Shown: positions 41,604-50,408 of the stretch, in pieces
Layout of the letters: each line of letters begins with the position of its first letter
Position numbering within the stretch: position 1 is the first letter of the stretch
Notes under the pieces: generated by a model
The model's input: only the letters and a program-made list of their open reading frames with translations
Database searches by the model: none
Told to the model about the DNA's origin: nothing
Translations under genes and position numbers: made by a program
Assembly (NCBI GenBank): GCA_965249205.1
Contig: CBDFLL010000004.1
Coordinates: 682,001-746,000, forward strand
Source of the DNA: JAQBVV01 sp965249205
GTDB taxonomy: Bacteria; Acidobacteriota; Vicinamibacteria; Vicinamibacterales; UBA2999
Direction: 5' to 3'
Length of the DNA: 64,000 nucleotides

Positions 41604-44048
41604 ATGCGTACCAAGAGCCTACCGAGGTCCTTCTTACCAGGGATGCTGCTCGTGCTCCTGTGCTCGATGCCATCGAAGGCGCTCGCGCAGGAGGGCACCA
41701 CCACCGTCTCCGGGCGCATTCTGGACGCCGCGGACGGTGCTCCGGTCGGCTTCGTATCGGTGGTCGTGCAGGTTGTCGACTCCGGAGTGCAGCTCACGGG
41801 CGCGCTCACCGGCGAAGACGGCCGTTTCGTCATGCAGGGTCTTCCCCCGGCCACCTACACCGTCGCCACATCGTTCCCTGGCTACTATGCCGTGGAGGTA
41901 GAACTCTTTGTCGGAGAACTGAACCAGGTCTTCGATCTGGGTGACATCCGGTTGGACCGCCTCGAGACGTTCGCAGAAGAGGTGACCGTCACGGCGGAGG
42001 CGATTCGAGCGGCTGGCATCGACACGCAGGTCTTCCGCCTGGACGAGGGTGCCGCGCAGACGACCGGTTCCCTGTTGGACGCCATGCGGAACCTGCCTGG
42101 TGTCAGCGTGGACCAGGACGGCGTCGTCTCGCTACGAGGTAGCGATCGGGTGGCGATTCTCATCGATGGCCGCCAGTCAAGTCTGACCGGGTTTGGCAAC
42201 CAGCGGGGACTCGACAGCGTCTCGGCGGCGAACATCGAGGCCGTCGAGATCATCAACAATCCGTCCGCGCGGTTCGATGCCGCCGGGATGGCCGGGATCA
42301 TCAACATCATCTACCGCCAGGAGCAGGAACTTGGGCTGTCTGGCGACGTGGGCGTGTCTCTGGGCCTCGGACAGATGTCGAGGCAGCGGAACGACCTGCC
42401 GACCGAACTCGGGAGCTACGCGAACAACCCGAAGGGCATTCCCAGCCTGAACCTGAACTACAACACGGGCACGGTCCGCACGTTCCTGCAGGGCGAACTG
42501 CTCCTGCAGGACGATCTGCCGAACAACGAGTTCACCACGCGGTTCTACGACGACGGTCGCGTCATCGAGTCGCAGGTGCCGGAGAACAGGGAGCAGTCGC
42601 ACTACGTCGTTCGCGCCGGGTCCGACTGGACCCTGGACGCCTCGAACGTACTGTCGGTGTCCGGCGTCTACGACTTCGAAACCCACACCGACCGCGCGCA
42701 GGTGCCGTTTATCCTGCGGTCGACCGGTGCGCGCGAGCGCTTCTGGTTCTGGAGGGAGAAGGAAGACACCGGCTTCGCCAATATCAGCGTCGACTGGAAG
42801 CGGCAGTTCACCGCACCCGGTCACGAGATGGGGGTCAACCTGCAGTACACACGAGGCTGGGAGGACGAAGCCTATTTCCTCAACGAGGAGTCGCGGGTCC
42901 GCGAGGGCACGGACATGACGCATCTCATCGCTGAAGAGAACACGGTTCCGTTGAGCATCGACTATGTGCGTCCGCTGAGCGCCGGCCGCCTGGAACTTGG
43001 GACGCGGCTCCAGCGCCGCTGGATTCCGGTCACCTACACGGTGGATCGCGGTGTCCAGAGCGTCATCTACGAAGGCCTGGGCGATGCGTCGGAGTGGGAT
43101 GAAGACATCGTTGCGCTGTACGGCAATGTCGTCCGAGAACGGGCCGGCTATTCGCTGGAAGCCGGCGTCCGCGTTGAGCAGACAAACGTGTCGTACACCA
43201 TTCCCACCGAGAATCTCTACTACACCGGGAGCGACAGGTACGACTACTTCGAAGTATTTCCGAATCTACGGCTGACGTACCGCCTGAACACGACGAATCG
43301 CGTGATCGCCGCCTACAATCGGCGAGTCGACCGCCCGGGCGAGGCCGAGCTGCGCATCTTTCCGAAGTATGACGACCCGGAACTGCTGAAGGTCGGCAAT
43401 CCGTTCCTGCGGCCGCAGTTCACGCACGCAGGGGAAGTCGGGTACGGACGCTCCTGGACGGGAGGCTCGGCAAGCGCCGCCCTGTATGCTCGCAACATTT
43501 CAGACTCATTTTTCCGCGTCTTCGCTATCGACAATTCCAACGCGAACTACGACGTGGTGAACCGGGTCTACGAAAATGCCGGCGATTCGACGCAGCGCGG
43601 GATCGAGATTCTCTTCGATCAGGATATCGCTGCCCCCTGGGAGGTGTCCGGCAGCCTCAACTGGTACAGGAACGCGATCGACGCGTTCGAGACGACGCTC
43701 CGGTTTCCGACGCCACGTCCGTTCGCGCTGGGCGCCTCGACCGACGACACCTGGGACCTAACAGTCAACAACCGGGTGCAGGCGCCGGGCAGCGTCGAAC
43801 TGCAGTTGAGCTACATCTACTACGGTGCCCGCAATGTGCCGCAGGGCCGAGAGCGCGCCCGGTCGTCGTTCGATGTCGCGCTCCAGCGCCCGATCATGGG
43901 CGATCGCGCCGAGTTCGTCTTTACGCTCACCGATGTGTCCAACGACTTCGCGGTCGAGCAGGAGATCGACGGACAGGGATTCACGGCCCTCTACCAGAAC
44001 CTGCTGGAAACACAGGTCGCGACAGTGGGCGTGAGGTATCGGTCTTAG
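41604..44048 (+). CDS. TonB-dependent receptor, outer-membrane beta-barrel family
   Basis: An 814-residue receptor: signal peptide to about residue 28, a CarboxypepD_reg-like domain (SGRILDAADGAPVGFVSV), a plug (EEVTVTAEAIRAAG, LLDAMRNLPGVSVDQDGVVSLRG, VAILIDGRQ, IEAVEIINNPSARFDA) and a barrel of the OMP_b-brl_3 type, ending VGVRYRS. The ligand is unknown. It stands alone, with the next gene convergent four bases after its stop. Confidence 0.92.
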   Translation: MRTKSLPRSFLPGMLLVLLCSMPSKALAQEGTTTVSGRILDAADGAPVGFVSVVVQVVDSGVQLTGALTGEDGRFVMQGLPPATYTVATSFPGYYAVEVELFVGELNQVFDLGDIRLDRLETFAEEVTVTAEAIRAAGIDTQVFRLDEGAAQTTGSLLDAMRNLPGVSVDQDGVVSLRGSDRVAILIDGRQSSLTGFGNQRGLDSVSAANIEAVEIINNPSARFDAAGMAGIINIIYRQEQELGLSGDVGVSLGLGQMSRQRNDLPTELGSYANNPKGIPSLNLNYNTGTVRTFLQGELLLQDDLPNNEFTTRFYDDGRVIESQVPENREQSHYVVRAGSDWTLDASNVLSVSGVYDFETHTDRAQVPFILRSTGARERFWFWREKEDTGFANISVDWKRQFTAPGHEMGVNLQYTRGWEDEAYFLNEESRVREGTDMTHLIAEENTVPLSIDYVRPLSAGRLELGTRLQRRWIPVTYTVDRGVQSVIYEGLGDASEWDEDIVALYGNVVRERAGYSLEAGVRVEQTNVSYTIPTENLYYTGSDRYDYFEVFPNLRLTYRLNTTNRVIAAYNRRVDRPGEAELRIFPKYDDPELLKVGNPFLRPQFTHAGEVGYGRSWTGGSASAALYARNISDSFFRVFAIDNSNANYDVVNRVYENAGDSTQRGIEILFDQDIAAPWEVSGSLNWYRNAIDAFETTLRFPTPRPFALGASTDDTWDLTVNNRVQAPGSVELQLSYIYYGARNVPQGRERARSSFDVALQRPIMGDRAEFVFTLTDVSNDFAVEQEIDGQGFTALYQNLLETQVATVGVRYRS

Positions 44049-44052
44049 AGGC

Positions 44053-45198
44053 CTACGGCGCGCCGGGAATCGGAACCTCGTCGGCGGGCCGGTAGTCGAA
44101 CCACTCCACCGAGTAGTCGATCGAGAGCCCTCGGAGGAACAGCACGGCCCGGCCGCTTCCCGTCATCGTCACGCTGGTCAGCATCCACACGCCGTCGGCA
44201 ACTCTTTCCCGCCGCATCGTCGCGGCGGCGCCGTCGCTGATTCGCGCGGCGAGGCCGAGGCCGAAAGAGATGCTGTCCACAGAGATGGCCTCGACATAGC
44301 GCACCTCTCGCTCGGCTTCGTCGATCCAGGCCGTCCCGGCGAACTTGCGCGCCAGATCTCCGCGCCGCGTCTGAGGATCGGCGTCCGGATGCGGACCGAA
44401 CGTCACCACGATCGACGGTCGGTCCTCAAATATCTCGCGCCGCTCGACGCTGAACTGCATCGCGTTGACCACGTCGTCGATCTGTTCCCGAGCGCGCTCG
44501 CGTGATCGCTCAAGCCGCGCGGCGCGCCGCTTGGCGGCGTCATCTCGTTCCTCCGGCGTCGCCAGCAGCGCCTCGGCGGCATCTTCGGCGAGGCGACGGC
44601 GGACGTCTGCTGCGCGTTCGTGATACTCGCGGTCCTGCCCCGCCAACTCTTCGCTCGACAGCGGCTCGCCATTCTCGGCGATGAGCCGGCGGTACGTCAG
44701 GCCCCGCGTCGGCGACGGATAGACTTCGTAGAGCTCAACGTCGCCGGTGCCGAGCCGGCCGAAGGGGTTGGTGTTGATGTCGGTGCGACGCTCCTGGTAG
44801 GCGTAGAAGTCGTCGAGCCTGAACGCTTCGGCCAGCCGCTCCCGCGCGTCGTCGAAGAACCCCTCCTCGACCAGGGGCTCGGGTGCGGCAACCTCCGACG
44901 GCTCGGTCGGGGTCTCCTGCACCACGGCGGGCGGCCCCGCATCTTGCGCCGTATTCGCACGCACTGGCGGGAAGACCGCGAGCGCCCCCAGGATGACCGC
45001 CACAGCCATCACCGTCACGCGCGTCACGACGTTCGCGGCACCCGCGCCACCGCTTGTGCTGGAGCCTCGCCCAGCCTGGCGTCGCAGGAACGGGGCGCGA
45101 GACCGGAGTCGGTCGCGTCCGGCCGGAGGTTCGTCTGTCACCAGTACCCTATCGTAGCCCGTGCCGCGGAAGGGGGCTACCGGAGACTGGACTGTCAC
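44053..45198 (-). CDS. hypothetical exported protein, Arg/Glu-rich
   Basis: A 381-residue protein. A hydrophobic segment (VMAVAVILGALAVFPPV, residues about 63-79) after a basic N-terminus suggests a signal anchor, or that the true start is later. The middle has INTNPFGRLGTGDVELYEVYPSPTRGLTYRRLIAENG (trimmed), which I have seen in acidobacterial hypothetical proteins, then a charged coiled-coil region (about 190-260) and a beta-rich C-terminus (FAGTAWIDEAEREVRYVEA). No enzymatic motif is visible. Confidence 0.65.
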   Translation of the reverse strand: MTVQSPVAPFRGTGYDRVLVTDEPPAGRDRLRSRAPFLRRQAGRGSSTSGGAGAANVVTRVTVMAVAVILGALAVFPPVRANTAQDAGPPAVVQETPTEPSEVAAPEPLVEEGFFDDARERLAEAFRLDDFYAYQERRTDINTNPFGRLGTGDVELYEVYPSPTRGLTYRRLIAENGEPLSSEELAGQDREYHERAADVRRRLAEDAAEALLATPEERDDAAKRRAARLERSRERAREQIDDVVNAMQFSVERREIFEDRPSIVVTFGPHPDADPQTRRGDLARKFAGTAWIDEAEREVRYVEAISVDSISFGLGLAARISDGAAATMRRERVADGVWMLTSVTMTGSGRAVLFLRGLSIDYSVEWFDYRPADEVPIPGAP

Positions 45199-45301
45199 GG
45201 CGCGATCGCGCGCCTACTCCCGTCGTGACGTCGTGTGGGCGGGTAGTGGGCTAGCCCACTACCCGTAGGCGTCCCTACTTCGTTCGCGTGCGTCCGGTGT
45301 C

Positions 45302-47731
45302 TCACGCCAGCGCGTTCGGCGGGAATCGTCCGGGATCGGACTCGCCCATCATTTGGTAGACGGCTTCCACAATCTGTTCGCGATTGGGTTTGGAAAAGTA
45401 GTCCCCGTCGGAACCGTAGGCGGGGCGGTGCGGCTTGGCCGAGACCGTGCGCGGCTGGACGTCAAGCAGCTCGAAGGCGCCTTGTCGTTCGAGGACGTCC
45501 TGCATCATGTAGGCGGTCGCGCCGCCAGGGCAGTCTTCGTCCAGAAAGAGCACGCGGCTGGTTTTCCGGATCGAGTCCAGGATCGCGGCGTGAATGTCGA
45601 GGGGAAGCAGCGTCTGCACGTCAATGACCTCGAGGTCGATGCCGGCGCCCTGTAGCATCAACGCGGCGTCCATGGCGATCTCACAGCACGCGCCGTAGGT
45701 CACGACCGTGACGTCGCCTCCTTCTCGCAGGACCTCCGGGATGCCGAGGGGCAGAGTGAAGTCGCCGATGTTTTCCGGCAGCGGCTGCTTCTTGCGATAC
45801 CCATTCAGGACCTCCACGACGACGGCTGCGTCATCCGACCGGAGCAGCGTGTTGTAGAATCCTGCGGCTTGCACGGCATTCCTCGGAACACAGACGTAAA
45901 GGCCTCGCACGAGGTTGATGATTCCCGACATCGGCGACCCCGAGTGCCAGATGCCCTCCAGCCGATGCCCACGCGTTCTGATGATGACGGGCGCCTTCTG
46001 GCCGCCGTGGGTCCGCCAGTGCAGGGTCGCCAGATCGTCTGAGATGATCTGAAGCGCGTACAGGAAGTAGTCCAGGTATTGGATCTCCGCGATCGGGCGC
46101 AGGCCGCGTAACGCCATGCCGATCGCCTGTCCGATGATGGTGGCTTCTCGGATGCCGGTATCGGTGACGCGCTGCGGGCCGTACCGTTCCTGCAGGTGGG
46201 CCCAGCCTTGGTTCACCCCGCCGAGACGACCGACATCTTCGCCGATAGCGATCAAGCGAGGCATTCGCTGGAACGCCTCATGGAAGCACGACTGGATGAT
46301 CTCGAAGCCCCTGAGCATCGGAGGATTCTCGGCGTACCGCGCCGGTACTACGGGCGCTTCGAGCGCGGCCTCGGCCGATTCGCTGTACAGGTGCGAGTCG
46401 TAGCGCACGTGGTTGATCCCGTTTTGCTCCTGCCTCCACTCTCGCAACGCGGCCGTCTGCTGTCGTGGTTCGTTCTTCATGGCGAGCAGGACGTCGGTGA
46501 CGGTTGCCATAATGTGCCGGCGCAGTGGCGTCTGCATGTTGCGTAGCGATTCAGCCGCGCGTCGGACGTGCTCCGCCTGCGCGGACATCGCGGCCAGCGT
46601 TGCGGTCAGCGAGAGTACGGTCTGCCGCTCGTCTTCGATCAGCGCCCTGCAAGCTCGCCATGCGCTCTCGCGTGCGTTCAGGACGAGTTGCGTCTCTTCC
46701 ATCTCCACCTGGTCCAGTGCCTCTGCGGTCGCGAGCTTTCGCTGCAGGATCCATTCGCGCATCCTGGGCAGGCAGTCGAACTCCTTCTCCCAGGCGAGCC
46801 GTTCTGTTGTTTTGTAGCGCTCGTGATTTCCCGAGGTGGAGTGTCCGTAGGGTTGCGTCAGTTCGGTGACATGAATGATGGCCGGCGTGTGATCGCGCCG
46901 GACGTGTTCTGATGCGTCACGGTAGGTCGAGCACAATTCCGAATAGTCCCATCCGCGCGCGACGTGCAGGTCGATCCCCGGTTGCCCGTCCACGCGGTGT
47001 CCGAAGCCCTCGAGTATTCTCCCGATATCCCCTTTGGTGGTCTGGACAGCCTTGGGCACGGAGATGCCGAAGCCGTCGTCCCAGATCGAGATCAATGCCG
47101 GCACCTGAAGGACGCCGGTGGCGTTCACCGATTCCCAGAACACCCCTTCGGCGCAACTGGCCTCACCGATTGTTCCGAAGACCACCTCGTCGCCGTTTGA
47201 CGAAAACAGATATGCGTGTGGCGTGAGTCCCGGCAGTTCGCGGTACAGCTTCGACGCGTACGCCAGTCCCACCAGTCGCGGCATCTGCGACGCCGTGGGC
47301 GAGAGGTCTGCAGATGAGTTGTAGCGATCGGTCTGACGCAGGAAGCGCCCTTCGTCGTCGAGCAGGCGTGTGGCGAAGTGACTGGTCATCGAGCGGCCTC
47401 CCGACGCCGGTTCGGCCGCGACATCGGCGTGCGCGTAGAGCTGGGCAAAGAATTGTTCGGGCGTCAGCATGTCGAGGGCGAACATCAACGTCTGGTCTCT
47501 GTAGTACCCCGATCGGAAGTCGCCCTTCCTGAACGCGTGCGCCATTGCCAGCTGAGCGCACTCCTTGCCCTCGCCGAAGATCCCGAATTTCGCCTTTCCG
47601 CCGAACACCTCTCCCCGTGCCACGATGCTGCACTGGCGGCTGCGGTACCCGATCCGGTAGTCGCGGAGGGCGGCTGCCGGGTTCCAGCCTTGCGTCTCAG
47701 ACCGTTCGCTGGAGCGCCCTTGTGGTGTCAT
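45302..47731 (-). CDS. 2-oxoacid (branched-chain) dehydrogenase E1, alpha-beta fusion
   Basis: An 809-residue thiamine-diphosphate enzyme with both E1 chains in one polypeptide. The alpha half (about 1-370) has GSMTSHFATRL-type phosphate-binding and the ThDP region FGTIGEASCAEGVFWESVNATG. The beta half (about 480-800) has IGEDVGRLGGVNQGWAHLQERYG, EIQYLDYFLYALQII and the transketolase C-terminal ILDSIRKTSRVLFLDEDCPGG. It probably acts on branched-chain 2-oxoacids. E2 and E3 are not nearby. Fused E1 forms occur in several phyla. Confidence 0.85.
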   Translation of the reverse strand: MTPQGRSSERSETQGWNPAAALRDYRIGYRSRQCSIVARGEVFGGKAKFGIFGEGKECAQLAMAHAFRKGDFRSGYYRDQTLMFALDMLTPEQFFAQLYAHADVAAEPASGGRSMTSHFATRLLDDEGRFLRQTDRYNSSADLSPTASQMPRLVGLAYASKLYRELPGLTPHAYLFSSNGDEVVFGTIGEASCAEGVFWESVNATGVLQVPALISIWDDGFGISVPKAVQTTKGDIGRILEGFGHRVDGQPGIDLHVARGWDYSELCSTYRDASEHVRRDHTPAIIHVTELTQPYGHSTSGNHERYKTTERLAWEKEFDCLPRMREWILQRKLATAEALDQVEMEETQLVLNARESAWRACRALIEDERQTVLSLTATLAAMSAQAEHVRRAAESLRNMQTPLRRHIMATVTDVLLAMKNEPRQQTAALREWRQEQNGINHVRYDSHLYSESAEAALEAPVVPARYAENPPMLRGFEIIQSCFHEAFQRMPRLIAIGEDVGRLGGVNQGWAHLQERYGPQRVTDTGIREATIIGQAIGMALRGLRPIAEIQYLDYFLYALQIISDDLATLHWRTHGGQKAPVIIRTRGHRLEGIWHSGSPMSGIINLVRGLYVCVPRNAVQAAGFYNTLLRSDDAAVVVEVLNGYRKKQPLPENIGDFTLPLGIPEVLREGGDVTVVTYGACCEIAMDAALMLQGAGIDLEVIDVQTLLPLDIHAAILDSIRKTSRVLFLDEDCPGGATAYMMQDVLERQGAFELLDVQPRTVSAKPHRPAYGSDGDYFSKPNREQIVEAVYQMMGESDPGRFPPNALA

Positions 47732-47957
47732 ACGCGCGCACGTTAATCGCGGAACCCGATTGCTACCCGATCTTAACCTGCCGCAATTTCAATCATTTGC
47801 GTCTCTGAGGGGAGAGTCCGAGGGGGCTTGGCCTGAGGCAGGGCCTGAGCCCGCGCCTGAGCGCGGGCCGTGTTGTGGGAAGATGACCCGTCTGGCGCCA
47901 GGATGCGCCCCTTGCGCCAGACCGGAACCTGAAACTCGGAGCAGAGGAGGCAAGTGC

Positions 47958-48647
47958 GTGACCTACCGAACCATCATGCTCGTCGCCGTGTCAGCCATCG
48001 TCTTGGGTTCGACTGCCGCGTTCGCCCAGGAGCAGGCACCACAGCCACCAATGGGCTTCTTCGTGACCAGTGCCACGCACAGCGGGGATCTCGGCGGCCT
48101 TGCCGGTGCCGACGCCGAATGCCAGCGGCTGGCCGCCGCCGTCGGAGCTGGCGGCCGCACGTGGCGCGCGTATCTGAGCACCCAGGGCAGCCAGACCGCA
48201 GCGGCCGTCAACGCCCGCGATCGGATCGGGGACGGGCCGTGGCACAACGCCAACGGTGTCATGATCGCCGGCAGCCTGGCCGATCTGCACGGCGACGTGC
48301 AGCGCGATACCAATCTCATCAATGTGAACACGGCGGTCAACGAAGGTGGGGAGCGGGTGAACGGCTTCGGTCGCCCGGAAGGCACGCCGCAACAGCACGA
48401 CATGCTGACCGGGTCCGATTCGCACGGTCGGGCATTCCCCCCGGGCATGTCCAACCAGGCCGACGATCGCACCTGCAATAACTGGACATCCGACAGCCCC
48501 GACGCGCATGCGATGATCGGCCACCACGACCGGATGAGTGGCTGGAACACGTCGTGGAATTCGTCGCACTCGACCGCTGGCTGCAGCCTCGAGTCGTTCA
48601 ACAGCACCGGTGGCGCCGGACGGTTCTACTGCTTCGCGGCTGACTAG
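47958..48647 (+). CDS. exported lectin-like (DUF1554-type) protein
   Basis: A 229-residue exported protein. Signal peptide (IMLVAVSAIVLGSTAAFAQ), then a C-type-lectin/endostatin-like fold: GFFVTSATHSGDLGGLAGADAECQRLA, WRAYLSTQ, ARDRIGDGPWHN and the C-terminal CSLESFNSTGGAGRFYCFA. GTG 47958 follows GAGGAGG. The TAG stop is within the CTAG target of IS5-like copy C, which could have trimmed a few residues, although FYCFA is a usual end for the family. Confidence 0.75.
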   Translation: MTYRTIMLVAVSAIVLGSTAAFAQEQAPQPPMGFFVTSATHSGDLGGLAGADAECQRLAAAVGAGGRTWRAYLSTQGSQTAAAVNARDRIGDGPWHNANGVMIAGSLADLHGDVQRDTNLINVNTAVNEGGERVNGFGRPEGTPQQHDMLTGSDSHGRAFPPGMSNQADDRTCNNWTSDSPDAHAMIGHHDRMSGWNTSWNSSHSTAGCSLESFNSTGGAGRFYCFAAD

Positions 48648-49942
48648 CAGGCTGCTGAAAAACTCCGTGAAATGGGATCGACAGATCGATCCCGGCGTAC
48701 TACCATGCTCCCAACACCGCTGAAGGGAGCCCCATCATGCGCGGACACGATGAGCAAAGCACTCACATGTTCAGCTACCTGTCGCCGGAACAGCGCGTGC
48801 CAGCCGACCATCCGCTCCGCGCGGTTCGCGCGCTGACGGACGAAGCGCTGAGAACGATGTCGCGCAGGTTCGCCGGCCTGTACGCCAACACAGGCCGTCC
48901 GTCGATCCCGCCGGAACAGCTGCTGCGCGCGTTGTTGCTGCAGGTGCTCTACACGGTGCGGAGCGAGCGGCTGCTGATGGAAGAGCTCAATTACAACCTG
49001 CTGTTCCGCTGGTTCGTGGGCTTGAATTTGGACGACCCGGTTTGGCATCCCACCACGTTTACCAAGAATCGCGACCGGCTGCTGGCGGGCGATCTCGCGG
49101 CCGCCTTCTTTGATGCGGTGCAGGCCCACGCGCGGGCGGCCGGGCTGCTCTCGGACGAACACTTCACTGTGGATGGGACCCAATTGGAAGCGTGGGCCAG
49201 CCTGAAGAGCTTTCGGTGCCGGGACGCGGCGGAGAGCGACCCGCCCGATGACCCCGGGAATCCCACGGTCAACTTCCACGGGGAGCGGCGGCGCAACGAC
49301 ACGCACCAGTCGACGACCGATCCGGAGGCGATGCTGCCTCGGAAGGGCCAGGGGAAGGAAGCCAAGCTGGCGTATCTGGGCCACGTGCTGCTGGACAATC
49401 GACAGGGACTTGTCGCCAACGTCTGCGCGACTCACGCGACGGGGACCGCCGAACGCGAGGCAGCGGCGCTGTTGCTGGAGGCCAGCGCGCCGCCGGGCAG
49501 CACGGTCGGGGCGGACAAGGGCTACGATGTGGCAAGCTTTGTGGCCGCTGTCCGTATCCGGGCCGTCACGCCCCACGTTGCTCAGAAGGTCCGCTGGAGT
49601 GCGATCGATGGCCGGACCACGCGGCATGCGGGCTATCACGTCAGTCAGCGGAAACGGAAACTCGTAGAACAGGTCTTTGGCTGGATGAAGACCGTCGGCG
49701 GCTTGCGCAAACTCCGGCATCGCGGTGTCGCCCTCGTGGATTGGCAGCTTACCTTCGCCGCCACGGTCTATAACTTGGTCCGGCTGCGGAATCTGGAGGC
49801 GAGGTGTCCCTGATCACCGGCCGCGCGTGTCGCCGGCCCCTTGATCGGGGCCAGCGCACAGCCGTGCGCACCGTTGTCGGTCGGTGGTGACTCGCATGAT
49901 CCTTAGAAAACGGCCCGATCACCCGGGTTCTTCAGCAGCCTG
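48648..49942 (+). mobile_element. IS5-like element, copy C (intact)
   Basis: A 1295-bp element with inverted ends CAGGCTGCTGAA / TTCAGCAGCCTG and direct CTAG duplications on both sides (48644-48647 and 49943-49946). It is nearly identical to copies A and B, so the family moved recently. It inserted at the 3' end of the lectin-like gene and directly next to the 383-bp hairpin element. Confidence 0.95.
48737..49813 (+). CDS. IS5-like transposase
   Basis: A 358-residue DDE transposase with the same protein sequence as the copy B gene; the base difference at GGCCGT/GGGCGT (near 48893) is silent. It has the same N-terminal DUF772-like region and DDE residues as described for copy B. It lies in the only copy with both ends, so it could be autonomously active. 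Confidence 0.95.
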   Translation: MRGHDEQSTHMFSYLSPEQRVPADHPLRAVRALTDEALRTMSRRFAGLYANTGRPSIPPEQLLRALLLQVLYTVRSERLLMEELNYNLLFRWFVGLNLDDPVWHPTTFTKNRDRLLAGDLAAAFFDAVQAHARAAGLLSDEHFTVDGTQLEAWASLKSFRCRDAAESDPPDDPGNPTVNFHGERRRNDTHQSTTDPEAMLPRKGQGKEAKLAYLGHVLLDNRQGLVANVCATHATGTAEREAAALLLEASAPPGSTVGADKGYDVASFVAAVRIRAVTPHVAQKVRWSAIDGRTTRHAGYHVSQRKRKLVEQVFGWMKTVGGLRKLRHRGVALVDWQLTFAATVYNLVRLRNLEARCP

Positions 49943-49945
49943 CTA

Positions 49946-50328
49946 GTGGTCTGGTTGCGAATCAGCTAGCGCGTTTTCGGCGTGTACGTATTGCTCGCAT
50001 GTGGTACTTCCTCGGGCGGCTGGGAGATGCCACATCCGATCGAAAACGCGTTAGGCATTCGGCCGGCGAAAGCGCTTTTCATGACCGTGTGGCGTTCGAG
50101 TAGACGCAATGCCGAAACACAAGGCTATTCGAAAAGCGCTCTATGCCTCCCGTCTGGCGGCGTTGCTCCTCGGTCACATGCGCCCGGCATGCTCCGTCGT
50201 CGCGCCTGGCGCGGATTTCACGAGCGTGTGGCTCTCACATAGCCGCCATCCATGACAGGTGAAATCCGCGCTGGCCAGCCGGGCGCCTCACCGCCCTCGG
50301 TACACAAGCCAATTCGCAACCTGACCAC
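49946..50328. repeat. 383-bp non-coding element with three tandem hairpins
   Basis: The terminal repeats GTGGTCTGGTTGCGAAT and ATTCGCAACCTGACCAC pair with one mismatch. Inside are three separate perfect inverted repeats: CGCGTTTTCG/CGAAAACGCG (49970-49979, 50041-50050), AGCGCTTTTC/GAAAAGCGCT (50071-50080, 50131-50140) and GCGCGGATTTCAC/GTGAAATCCGCGC (50209-50221, 50259-50271). No credible coding frame. The third hairpin resembles those in the bufC element. Confidence 0.75.
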
Positions 50329-50408
50329 AAAAACTTGAATTCTGAGACAGTTTCGCCTATACCTTGCCTCCTGCGCGTTTCACGCCGCTTCCTGATTGAG
50401 AGGGCTAT

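Noticed and set aside
49960..50280. Integron attC-like sites (GTTAGGC next to hairpins; ACCTAAC at 25868)
   Set aside because: No hairpin has both RYYYAAC and GTTRRRY in the correct order, and no integron integrase or cassette array is visible. The motifs are probably coincidental.
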